8,435 nucleotides of DNA from Verrucomicrobiota bacterium (GTDB lineage Bacteria > Verrucomicrobiota > Verrucomicrobiia > Chthoniobacterales > UBA10450), in NCBI GenBank assembly GCA_003221375.1, contig QHRI01000094.1:1-8435 (forward strand), read 5' to 3'. The first letter of the stretch is position 1. Every line of letters begins with the position of its first letter. Made by a program: the position numbers and the translations under genes. The notes beneath the pieces were generated by a model. It was given only the letters and a program-made list of their open reading frames with translations, was not told where the DNA came from and searched no databases. Below are positions 1-6,792 of the stretch, in pieces.

Positions 1-704
1 GACCAGAATGTATAGCGCTTATGCGGATCGACCGAGAAATCGACTGCTTCCAGCTTGCCCATTTTGCCCGCGACCGACAGCGTATGTTCAAACGACAGGT
101 CGGGCGATAGCCGGTAAACCACGACCGCAAATGCAATCGCCATGCCGACCAAGATCACGATCATCTGGTATCGTTGGGTGATGCTTACAATCTTGGTCCC
201 GCCCACGACCGTGTACACGATCACTACTCCGCCCGCGAGCCAGATGGTCAGATCCAGGCGCCATCCGAGTAAAGCGGAGAGAACAATCGCCGGCGCGTAA
301 ATCGTGATTCCAGCAGCGATGCCGCGTTGCACGAGAAACAGGAATGCTCCGAGTAGCTGCGTCTTCCGGTCGAATCGCTCACCGAGGTACTGATAGGCAG
401 TGTAAACTTTCAGCCGCTGATAGATCGGAACGAACACGGCGCACACAACGATCAATGCGAGCGGCTGCCCAAAATAATTTTGGATAAAACCTATGCCGCT
501 CTCATACGCCTGGCCAGGCATGGAAAGAAACGTGATCGGCCCTGCCTGGGTTGCGAGCACGGAGAGTCCGATGGTTGCCCACTGAATACTCGAATCGCCC
601 TTGAGATATTGACCTAACGAGGCGCTTCCGCGCGTTCGCCATAGACCATAAAGCGGGATCGCCAGAATCGTGGCGATGAGAACGAGATAATCCAGCCGGT
701 TCAC
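1..704 (-). CDS. Sodium:solute symporter (SSS family), N-terminal 234 residues, cut by window edge
   Basis: This is a multi-pass inner-membrane Na+-coupled symporter of the SSS (SLC5-like) family. The start is the GTG at 704-702, which overlaps the TGA of the 39-residue gene upstream as GTGA. No other start fits before Met62. Hydrophobic helices are visible at about residues 5-22, 40-61, 72-95, 116-146, 152-168 and 179-198. The family-typical stretch ATQAGPITFLSMPGQ (about 51-65) corresponds to the first core helix region. The C-terminal end of the visible part, DPHKRYTFW, matches the RYT(L/F)WSGL segment common in this family. The rest of the protein lies beyond position 1. Substrate cannot be read from sequence. 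Because it is coupled to an exported PIG-L deacetylase, a product of that enzyme (a sugar or amino-sugar derivative) is a reasonable guess only. Confidence 0.93.
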   Translation of the reverse strand, partial: MNRLDYLVLIATILAIPLYGLWRTRGSASLGQYLKGDSSIQWATIGLSVLATQAGPITFLSMPGQAYESGIGFIQNYFGQPLALIVVCAVFVPIYQRLKVYTAYQYLGERFDRKTQLLGAFLFLVQRGIAAGITIYAPAIVLSALLGWRLDLTIWLAGGVVIVYTVVGGTKIVSITQRYQMIVILVGMAIAFAVVVYRLSPDLSFEHTLSVAGKMGKLEAVDFSVDPHKRYTFW

Positions 705-820
705 GAAAACCGGACGGTGAAGAGGTAGAGAAGCACCACCTCCACTGCAAAAAGGGAAAGCGACAAGCCATATGCTTTGCGCCAGGAACGCGGGTCTGGT
801 TTGTTATCACTCAAGTTCAT
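701..820 (-). CDS. 39-residue single-helix membrane micro-protein between deacetylase and symporter
   Basis: This is a tiny ORF (ATG at 820-818, TGA at 703-701). It has a polar, basic-tipped N-terminus (MNLSDNKPDPRSWRKAYG) followed by one hydrophobic helix (about residues 17-37), so it should be a single-span inner-membrane peptide. Its ATG overlaps the TGA of the PIG-L gene (ATGA), and its TGA overlaps the GTG of the symporter (GTGA). It is therefore almost certainly translated by coupling and is not random. No good Shine-Dalgarno site is seen beyond GGGG two bases before the ATG. Several SSS transporters have small partner proteins (YhdT with PanF; DUF4212 proteins), but those are longer and have two or more helices. 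A role as a symporter accessory subunit is inferred from position. No named family is recognised. Confidence 0.8.
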   Translation of the reverse strand: MNLSDNKPDPRSWRKAYGLSLSLFAVEVVLLYLFTVRFS

Positions 821-3369
821 TTCCCCAGCGACAACATGTTCGCGAATAACCGGTAAGCTCCCGGCACTCCGGCCGGTAACTGCCGAAACCAGGAATAACT
901 CGTGTAGATAAAGTAGCCTTTGCCGAACTTTGCAACCAAAAGACCGCCATCGAGTGGCTTTTCGTTCGGGTCGTTGCACGACAGGATCTGCGTCCAGGCT
1001 GGATCCCATTTTTTAGCAAAGTAAAGCCCGCGTTCCTGAACCCAGCCTTCGAAATCTTTCGATGTGATTTTGTTTGGCGAAGTCATGAGTGAATGATTCG
1101 GTGCCAAAATACGCACGTCCGCTTTTTCGTCAGTGACGCGGTCGCGCGAGATTTCCAACGGATATGGCCCAAACTGCTCGATCTTGAGTTCTGCCAGGGT
1201 GTTGTACTGTGCAATCACTACGCCTCCAGCCTTTACATAGGCAAAAAGCTCCGGCAACCAATTGGCAATTCGCTCTTGCGTGTTATAGGCGCGGATCCCG
1301 AGTACCACAGCGGAGAACTGCGCGAGGTTTTTCGCTGTGATATCGTCTTCGCTCAAGATTTTCACCGAGTAACCGATCTGTTGCAGGCTTTCTGGAACGT
1401 CATCGCCGGCACCCGGAATGTAACCGATGCGTTCGCCTTTCTTGCGAATATCAGCCCGAACAAGTTTTACTTCTGCCGGCGGCATCAGCGTTTGAACACC
1501 AATGTGCGGATAGGAGATGCGCAGACGCTCGAACGAATAATCGCGGCCGCCCGTAGAAACGATGGCTCGCAAGGTCCCTTCGCTATCGTGGTCTGGTGGA
1601 CTGACGGTGAACGTTGCTACCGTCTCGGCATTGGCTCCCTTCAAATCTATCGGTACAAACGTCGGATCGATTCCCCACCCCTGCGGCACAGCCAGTTTAA
1701 GTTCTCCTTTCACAGGACCGGTTGTCGCAGTGACACGCACCGAAACGGGTTTTGGCTGCTTTGTCGCGAATACCAATACGTTGTCAGCGACCTTCACGAA
1801 AACCGGTGGCGCAATGACCAAGGGTTGGCGGACCTCCCCCGCCACCGGATCGACCGTGCGGTACTTTGTGTCCAAGGTATAGCGGAGTTCCTGTCCGTTC
1901 ACTTGCAGCACCATTTCCACAGGAAACTCGGGCGGATTTTCGGGCAGGCCGACCAATGTTTGGTCATCAACAGCAAAGGCGCCGAGCGTTCCAGGTTTAC
2001 GCAGCCAATAGGGTTGCGAATAGGGAGCATTCTCCGGGATCTTGCACGAGAGTTCCTTCGTAACGAGTTCGTTCGACGGAAGCGCCGCATCGATTTTCAT
2101 CGAGCCACCGGAGTTGGGACATCGTACCTCCTGTAACGTGATTGGAATACTGCAGCGGTTAATCGCCTCCAGCTTTATTGTCGTCGTTTGCCCCGGTGTG
2201 ACAGTTTCGTTGGTCGTTGACGCTTCCACATGCAGGCCCAGACATGCCGCGATGATTTCGTCCAGCTCCGCTTTTTTCTCCGGAACCCAGGAGTCGCCCT
2301 TAATTTCACTCATCGTCTGCCGCAGCTTCAACAACTCAGGCACTGATGCTGCCGGATCGACTGGATGGAAGTGCGAAATAATCTTACCAATTTCTGCAGC
2401 AATCGATTCCGAATTGGGGACGCGCGACCAGGTCGTATCGATGCCTTCGAAGAGCGAGCTCGTCATCGGCTGACCTTCCAACGGTTTGAAATATTCCTTT
2501 CGCACTCCGCGTCGCGGCGGGCTGCCAACGCCCTGGCTTTTGTGCATGCTCAAACTGGCTGCTGCGATTTCTGTGTACGCCTTCCCGAGAAGCGGATTGT
2601 AACCACCCGCTTCCAAAACAGTTAGACCTGTTGGATCGAAAGGAATGTTGCGGTTCGAAAAGAAAAACGGAGACGTGTTCCAAACCAATCGCGTCGGCTG
2701 CCATGGCTTCACGAAAGCCAGTTGCTCTGAGAAGCGATTTGGGTCAGCGGCAGCCGAGAATGCTTCGAGCGCCAGAATGGCTGACGCCGTGTGATGGCCG
2801 TGCGTCAATTGATCCTCCGGACTGAAGCGCGTCACGATTACATCCGGTCGGAACTTCCGGATCACCCAAACTACATCGGACAGAATCTTGTCATGATCCC
2901 AGATCCGCATGCTTTCTTCAGCCGTCTTCGAAAACCCGAAATCGATAGCTCGTGAGAAGAACTGTTTGGCGTGGTCGATACGGCGCGCTGCTAGCAATTC
3001 TTCGGTTCGAATAACGCCGAGGCGTTCGCGCAGCTCCGACCCGATCAAATTCTGACCGCCATCCCCGCGGGTGATCGAAAGATAGGCAGCGTCATAGAGT
3101 GAGCCATTTGCCCACAACGCCATGAGATTTGTGTTTTCATCATCGGGGTGAGCCGCAATGTAAAGAACTCGACCAAGCACGTTGAGCTTCTGCAGTGCGA
3201 GCTGAATCTCGCCAGCACTCATTTGTTCCGGAACTAACAACGGTGGCGCATCGGCCGAATTGGCCGTGCCCACGACCGCGAGCATTGCAACAACAACTAC
3301 TGCGCACCAACAGCGCTCAGTCCTGTGGTGCATCATGCGTAGCGGCGCACTTTCCGGTGAGCGTCCCAT
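817..3369 (-). CDS. Exported PIG-L family deacetylase with NEW3-like and GATase1/ThuA-like C-terminal regions
   Basis: This is an 850-residue probable metal-dependent N-deacetylase of the PIG-L/LmbE family, acting outside the cytoplasm. The zinc motif AHPDDE is at residues 73-78 and the second metal ligand region HGHH at 190-193. RGDGGQN (101-107) and SMHKSQG (274-280) are also typical. A hydrophobic signal sequence runs over about 20-36, with an A-x-S/A-type cleavage region near 36-40. Residues about 530-620 resemble the NPCBM-associated NEW3 beta domain. Residues about 640-850 look like a class I glutamine-amidotransferase/ThuA-like fold without an obvious catalytic triad. Met12 or Met13 (ATG at 3336 or 3333) would give a more standard signal peptide than Met1. 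Met1 has GGGA 11 bases upstream, so the start is unsettled. The gene begins 33 bases after the DUF2911 stop and ends in a 4-base overlap with the micro-protein. The substrate is unknown. Confidence 0.93.
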   Translation of the reverse strand: MGRSPESAPLRMMHHRTERCWCAVVVVAMLAVVGTANSADAPPLLVPEQMSAGEIQLALQKLNVLGRVLYIAAHPDDENTNLMALWANGSLYDAAYLSITRGDGGQNLIGSELRERLGVIRTEELLAARRIDHAKQFFSRAIDFGFSKTAEESMRIWDHDKILSDVVWVIRKFRPDVIVTRFSPEDQLTHGHHTASAILALEAFSAAADPNRFSEQLAFVKPWQPTRLVWNTSPFFFSNRNIPFDPTGLTVLEAGGYNPLLGKAYTEIAAASLSMHKSQGVGSPPRRGVRKEYFKPLEGQPMTSSLFEGIDTTWSRVPNSESIAAEIGKIISHFHPVDPAASVPELLKLRQTMSEIKGDSWVPEKKAELDEIIAACLGLHVEASTTNETVTPGQTTTIKLEAINRCSIPITLQEVRCPNSGGSMKIDAALPSNELVTKELSCKIPENAPYSQPYWLRKPGTLGAFAVDDQTLVGLPENPPEFPVEMVLQVNGQELRYTLDTKYRTVDPVAGEVRQPLVIAPPVFVKVADNVLVFATKQPKPVSVRVTATTGPVKGELKLAVPQGWGIDPTFVPIDLKGANAETVATFTVSPPDHDSEGTLRAIVSTGGRDYSFERLRISYPHIGVQTLMPPAEVKLVRADIRKKGERIGYIPGAGDDVPESLQQIGYSVKILSEDDITAKNLAQFSAVVLGIRAYNTQERIANWLPELFAYVKAGGVVIAQYNTLAELKIEQFGPYPLEISRDRVTDEKADVRILAPNHSLMTSPNKITSKDFEGWVQERGLYFAKKWDPAWTQILSCNDPNEKPLDGGLLVAKFGKGYFIYTSYSWFRQLPAGVPGAYRLFANMLSLGK

Positions 3370-3402
3370 CGAGACTATCGTCCCAAGTCCGAGATAGCCG
3401 CG

Positions 3403-4386
3403 TTATTTATTGATGTCCTGCTTCGCTCCGAGCCGATCGATGAGCCCCTGGATAGCCTGCTTCTGCGCATCACTGGGAGCGGCAGCTTGCGCCTGTTTCG
3501 CATCGTTCAGCGCGCCAGCAAAATCACCAGACGCAGATTTGATGCGGGCCTGAGCTAAATATCCGAACACTCCGTTCGGAAACCGTTTGGCGACCTCTTT
3601 GAAGATCTCCATTGCTTCAGCCCCCTTTTTCTGATTCTGGAGCTGTCGACCATATGTGTATAGCTGCGGTGCAGCGGCCTTCCCAAGCGCCTGGTCCCAG
3701 GTTTTCTTCGCCTCATCCTGCCGATTCAGCGCCTTAAGGATATCCGCTTTCGTGCTGAGATTTTCGAATCTCTCCTCATTCTGAATTGAGAGATCTGCCC
3801 AACGCAGTGCTTCATCCAGATTAGTCTTTTTGGTCAAGCAAAATTGCGCCGCCTGGTCTGGGGCTTGCCAGGCAAATTGGCCTGCGCCTTTCATTTGAGC
3901 GCGAATATTCTGCAACGTTTGATCCGCATCGTTGATCGAGACGGTGAAAGGAACACCTAACTTTTCCCATTTCAGCGTCACCGCCGTCGAATCTGGTTTC
4001 AAATTTTCAAATTCGTATTCAAGCGCCTCTTCCGATTGAGCGAGGGGTTTCGGTTTCACATCCACACGTAACGCATCATCCTTCTGGTCGTAGCTGTAGC
4101 TTCCCCATCCGGTATTGGTTTTCGAAAAGATAACTGTGCACGTGGTGTTTTCGTTAGCGCCCGCGCGCCAAACCTTACCGTACGGGACGAGCCCTCCCCA
4201 AATCTTTCGGCCGTTCACTAATGGGCGATGGTATTTAATCGTGATATCGGTCAGAGCGATGCGCTGTTTAACCTCGGCAGCCTGGCTGACATCAGGCAGC
4301 TTCAAATCACTCTGCGCGGAAACAGTCCCGCAAAGTCCTAGGATGACGAGACAAAGAGCAAATGATTTAACCGTAAGTGTTTTCAT
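3403..4386 (-). CDS. DUF2911 secreted protein with TPR-like C-terminus; DUF2911 domain internally shortened
   Basis: This is a 327-residue protein with a clear signal peptide (residues 1-24, VSA|Q). The N-terminal part is DUF2911, recognised by QRIALTDITIKYHRP (41-55), GGLVPYGKVWRAGANENT (64-81), GWGSYSYD (93-100) and DALRVDVKP (104-112). The C-terminal part (about 185-320) is helical, with Ala/Asp/Lys-rich TPR-like repeats such as EALRWADLS and EAMEIFKEVAKRFP. Location should be periplasm or surface; the biochemical function of DUF2911 is not known. In family members, GANENT is followed by about 30 residues (a beta strand, a GxYGLxxIP-type turn and an acidic-Trp) before TVIFSK. Here GANENTTC runs straight into TVIFSK, so that block is missing without frame loss. 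It is probably first in an operon with the PIG-L gene downstream. AAGGG lies 14 bases before the ATG, which is far for a ribosome site. Confidence 0.9.
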   Translation of the reverse strand: MKTLTVKSFALCLVILGLCGTVSAQSDLKLPDVSQAAEVKQRIALTDITIKYHRPLVNGRKIWGGLVPYGKVWRAGANENTTCTVIFSKTNTGWGSYSYDQKDDALRVDVKPKPLAQSEEALEYEFENLKPDSTAVTLKWEKLGVPFTVSINDADQTLQNIRAQMKGAGQFAWQAPDQAAQFCLTKKTNLDEALRWADLSIQNEERFENLSTKADILKALNRQDEAKKTWDQALGKAAAPQLYTYGRQLQNQKKGAEAMEIFKEVAKRFPNGVFGYLAQARIKSASGDFAGALNDAKQAQAAAPSDAQKQAIQGLIDRLGAKQDINK

Positions 4387-4678
4387 AATTTAGGCGATTA
4401 CCCTTCTCAGATTTTCGACACTCCGCTACCAGATAATTTAAGATTTCTTTCGAGATCGGCTGCCCAATTGGCTTTCCACACAGGTGGAGTTCATGTCTTA
4501 TCGCCGAGTCTGGCTTGAACTGTCGGATTATTGTCGCAAGACTTACGCCAACATCGACGGCAAAAACATTGAAGGCGTAAAACATGAATAGCGGCCCAAC
4601 ACTCAGTCTCGGCGCCGCCTTACGACGGTGTGATTTGGCCGGGCGATGGAGTGGCTTTCGGAATGCTAGCGCAGCCAT
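4367..4678 (-). CDS. Doubtful hypothetical protein, 103 codons
   Basis: This open frame fills most of the jag-DUF2911 gap. In favour: AGGG lies 7 bases before the ATG at 4678, and the second half (about 50-95) has a protein-like composition with RHELHLCGKPIGQPISKEIL. Against: it overlaps the first 20 bases of the DUF2911 gene in another frame, its third-position base use is mixed and not clearly coding, and no family is recognised. It has no signal peptide or convincing membrane helix, although residues 28-52 are moderately hydrophobic. It may be a chance frame or the remnant of a gene. Confidence 0.22.
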   Translation of the reverse strand: MAALAFRKPLHRPAKSHRRKAAPRLSVGPLFMFYAFNVFAVDVGVSLATIIRQFKPDSAIRHELHLCGKPIGQPISKEILNYLVAECRKSEKGNRLNYENTYG

Positions 4679-4751
4679 TAATGCGCCCTATTACAGTAGC
4701 TAACCGGTAATCTGCGACTCTGAGCGGGATCGTTCTCCCGCGACTGCGGGA
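4387..4751. other. 365-base intergenic stretch between jag and the DUF2911 gene
   Basis: No tRNA or other structured RNA and no confident gene was recognised here on either strand. It contains the doubtful 103-codon frame, the three-arm inverted repeat at its right end, and an AT-rich patch around 4425-4445 that could hold the promoter of the DUF2911 operon. No clean -35/-10 pair could be assigned. Confidence 0.6.
4724..4751 (-). terminator. Three-arm inverted repeat immediately after jag; possible transcript 3' end
   Basis: Read on the minus strand, the base directly after the jag TGA starts TCCCGC-AGTC-GCGGGA-GAACGA-TCCCGC. The middle arm can pair with either outer arm, giving two mutually exclusive 6-bp GC-rich hairpins. 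No T-run follows, so it is a weak intrinsic terminator at best. It may act as an mRNA 3' stabiliser or a Rho-related end. Confidence 0.35.
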
Positions 4752-5237
4752 TCAGGATGACATCTGTGCTTTTTGCGCCGCTTCTTTTTTTGCCTGTCGT
4801 TTGACCAGAGTGATTTGCTTGATACGCGCCGAATCGGACGGGCTCCATGTCGCTACTTCGGGATCGTCTTTGAAGGCATTATGGACCAGACGGCGTTCGT
4901 ACGAATTCATCGGCTCCAGTTGAAGCGACCGACCGGTTATGCGGACACGTTCCGCTAACTCCCGAACTCGTTGCACGATGCGATCTTCGCGCATGGAGCG
5001 GTAATGCTCACAATCGACGATGACTTTTTCAGCGTCCTTGTCCCTGGCTTGCAGCAGTCGATTGAGCAAAAACTGAATAGCCTCGAGCGTCTCGCCGTTG
5101 CGGCCAATCAGTCGACCACTTTCCTCGGTATAAATCTGCAACGTCGGGTTGCCGCCCTCGTTTTTCGTCTCTTCAATTTGAACAACGAAACCGAGATAGC
5201 CTAGCAGCGTATCGAGTAGATCCTTTGGCGTCATCAT
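4752..5237 (-). CDS. jag: KH/R3H RNA-binding protein (Jag/KhpB-like)
   Basis: This is a 161-residue cytoplasmic RNA-binding protein of the Jag/KhpB/EloR family. A KH domain carries the GxxG loop GRNG at 45-48 within GRLIGRNGETLEAIQ. An R3H domain follows, with R115-x3-H119 in NSYERRLVHNAF (111-122). A basic, Ala/Lys-rich tail closes the protein. The Jag-N domain of Firmicutes homologues is absent, as is usual for shorter Gram-negative-type forms. In other bacteria KhpB partners KhpA and affects envelope growth and division through RNA binding. Whether that holds here is inference. The first ATG (5237) overlaps the yidC TGA as ATGA, and a second ATG follows directly at 5234. The overlap supports the first. 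It is the last gene of the rnpA-yidD-yidC-jag cluster. Confidence 0.93.
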   Translation of the reverse strand: MMTPKDLLDTLLGYLGFVVQIEETKNEGGNPTLQIYTEESGRLIGRNGETLEAIQFLLNRLLQARDKDAEKVIVDCEHYRSMREDRIVQRVRELAERVRITGRSLQLEPMNSYERRLVHNAFKDDPEVATWSPSDSARIKQITLVKRQAKKEAAQKAQMSS

Positions 5238-6122
5238 CGTTTCCGTTTCCCCGGCGGCGCAACTTTTTCCAATGTCGGCATGGGTTGTCCTCTATTCTGA
5301 TAAAATTGCAAGATACTGAAAAGATTTTGTGCGGTGTAATACAATGCCAGAGCCGCGGCAAAATTGTAGCAGATAAATAAGAAGATCAGCGGCATGAACA
5401 TCATGATCCTGCGCTGGGTGGGATCGCCCGTCTTTGGTGTCATTGCCATGAGCCAAATCTGCGTCGCAGCCATGCAGAGCGGAATGATGTTGACCGGCCA
5501 GCCGAGCAACGGCAGGTGCGCTACTGTGTCCGGCTGGGAAAGGTCTTTTACCCACAGAAATTTCGCATTTCGCAATTCAACCGCCTGGCCCAGCATTTTG
5601 AACAACCCGAAAAAGATCGGAATTTGAATCATCATGGGCAAACAGCCGCCGACCGGGTTGATGCCGTACTGTTTGTAAAGCTTCATCAACTCCTGGTTCA
5701 TCCGCGTCGGATCGTCTTTGTACTTATCCCTCAACTCCTGCATTTTGGGGTTGAGCGCGGCCATCTGGCGCATGGACCGGTTCGCCCGGTTTTGAATCGG
5801 CCAGAGCGTGAGCTTGATAATCGTGGTGAGAGCCAGAATGGCGAGGCCGTAATCGTGCAGCCAGCTGTTCAACAGGTTCATGAAGTTGAGCAAAAACTGG
5901 CAGACGATCTTGAATATCCCGAAGTCCATCACTTCGGCTTCATTGTGTGGAAGTTGCGAGAGCCGGTGATAAAGTTTCGGGCCGGCATAGATTTCAAAAC
6001 GCGCGCTGTATGTTTGCCCGGGTTGCAATTGAAAACCGGGCATCCCAAGTGCGCCCTCGATAGCTGGCAGTTTTTGCTCGGGCGAATATTCGACGTCGAA
6101 ACGGCGGCCCCATACGCCGGTG
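5234..6122 (-). CDS. yidC: yidC C-terminal segment: end of P1 domain and complete insertase core
   Basis: This continuous frame encodes the conserved 60KD_IMP/YidC core. It begins with the last strands of P1 (TGVWGRRFDVEY, EGALGMPGFQLQPGQTYSARFEIYAGP). Next come an amphipathic segment and the first core helix with Lys in TTIIKLTLWPIQ, where E. coli has its groove Arg. The coiled-coil hairpin (ALNPKMQELRDKYKDD) and NPVGGCLPMMIQIPIFFGLF follow. The last helices are at WPVNIIPLCMAATQIWLMAM and PLIFLFICYNFAAALALYYTAQN, and the tail is basic (PPGKRKR). The frame stays open upstream to 6325, but that part is not YidC-like. If reinitiated, the ATG at 5929 (MDFGIFK) would give a 230-residue core. The core is the essential part in E. 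coli YidC, where most of P1 is dispensable. Its stop overlaps the jag start. Confidence 0.75.
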
Positions 6123-6740
6123 CGCGGCGCGCTGGCCCAGGCCGAGAAATCCGCCGCTGCTACCAAACCAGCCAACGTCGATTCCTTTTGCCCGCCCATC
6201 GATGCACCAGACCAGTCGCGTGTACGACGGATAATCCTTGGGATGAATGGGCGCTGCCGAGCCAAGCGCAACAAAATAACCAGTGTTTTGATATGGCTTG
6301 GTCCCACGGTTTTCGAGATCGACATCCATCTCGATCACGTAGTTGTCTTTCGGCTCTGGAGATTTTTCGAAGAAGAACTTTTTCCGAATGGCGATTTGCT
6401 CCGGCGTTGTCCGCTCAAATTGCACAACCGAACTTGATTCCGTTGATGCGGTGAACTCCGGCAGCGTTGGCGCGGATGGCTGCTCAATGATCGCGCCGAT
6501 CGGCGCGCTTTGCGCCGAATTCAACACAACGGTTTGCCCTTTCTCAGCTATCTGCTTGAGAAGGATCGCTTCCCGAATGCCACCTCCGCGATTCGTTAAG
6601 CGCAGCTCGATGTCCGAATTTCGCAGCGTTTCCATCTTCTCGGCAAAGCTTGGACCCGACTCGGGGCTCTTTGGTGTGGCTTCAGAGGAGACAGACGGCG
6701 GGGATGTCTCAAAAGTTCTCGGGGTCGCCGTGGGCGACGG
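6123..6740 (-). CDS. yidC middle segment: linker and front part of periplasmic P1 domain
   Basis: This is part of the disrupted yidC, not an independent gene. The frame is open from just after a TAA at 6743-6741. It reads a Pro/Ser/Thr linker and then beta-rich P1 sequence: RLTNRGGGIREA, IGAIIEQPSAPTL, RTTPEQIAIRKKFFFE, NYVIEMDVDLENRG, YTRLVWCIDGRAKGIDVGWFG. Homology-like sequence ends around GLGQRAA (near 6123). The frame itself stays open to a stop at 5994, but the tail is out of frame with YidC. The first ATG in this frame is at 6635 and has no clear ribosome site or signal peptide, so translation on its own would leave a cytoplasmic fragment. Confidence 0.6.
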
Positions 6741-6792
6741 TTACGACAATCCATGCAGTTCGATCCATAACCGATAAGTCGTCTTCGAGCGG

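Larger units (their letters stand above)
5234..6768 (-). pseudogene. yidC: Membrane protein insertase YidC, broken into three frames
   Basis: YidC inserts and folds inner-membrane proteins, alone or with SecYEG. The gene opens at ATG 6768 with the family-typical MDRTAWIVVT, but this frame stops at TGA 6711-6709. The second segment, in the +1 frame, covers the proline-rich linker and the first part of the periplasmic domain (FAEKMETLRNSDIELRLTNR to GIDVGWFGSSGGFLGLGQR). The third segment, another +1 shift, runs from about 6121 (TGVWGRRFDVEY) through all core helices to the TGA at 5236-5234. The first membrane anchor, expected just after MDRTAWIVVT, is absent. About 25-30 residues normally joining the two periplasmic pieces, including the region with an NQFF-like motif, also seem missing. 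The start lies 24 bases after the yidD stop, and no good ribosome site is seen. Calling it a pseudogene is conditional: an assembly error is equally possible. Confidence 0.8.

Noticed and set aside
502..810. 102-codon minus-strand frame across the symporter start
   Set aside because: It is an out-of-frame reading of the micro-protein and symporter; the SSS-type sequence is in the neighbouring frame starting with GTG 704.
701..1009. 102-codon reading that includes the micro-protein
   Set aside because: Only its last 39 codons are meaningful. The upstream part is an out-of-frame shadow of the PIG-L 3' end, and the ATG at 820 overlaps the PIG-L stop.
1093..2136. 347-codon frame on the plus strand
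   Set aside because: It lies fully antisense to the PIG-L gene, whose family motifs are unmistakable. Its translation has no recognisable domain and a shadow-like Arg/His/Cys-rich composition.
5516..6454. 312-codon frame on the plus strand
   Set aside because: Antisense to yidC. Its length follows from the base bias of the opposite coding strand, and the product has no motif.
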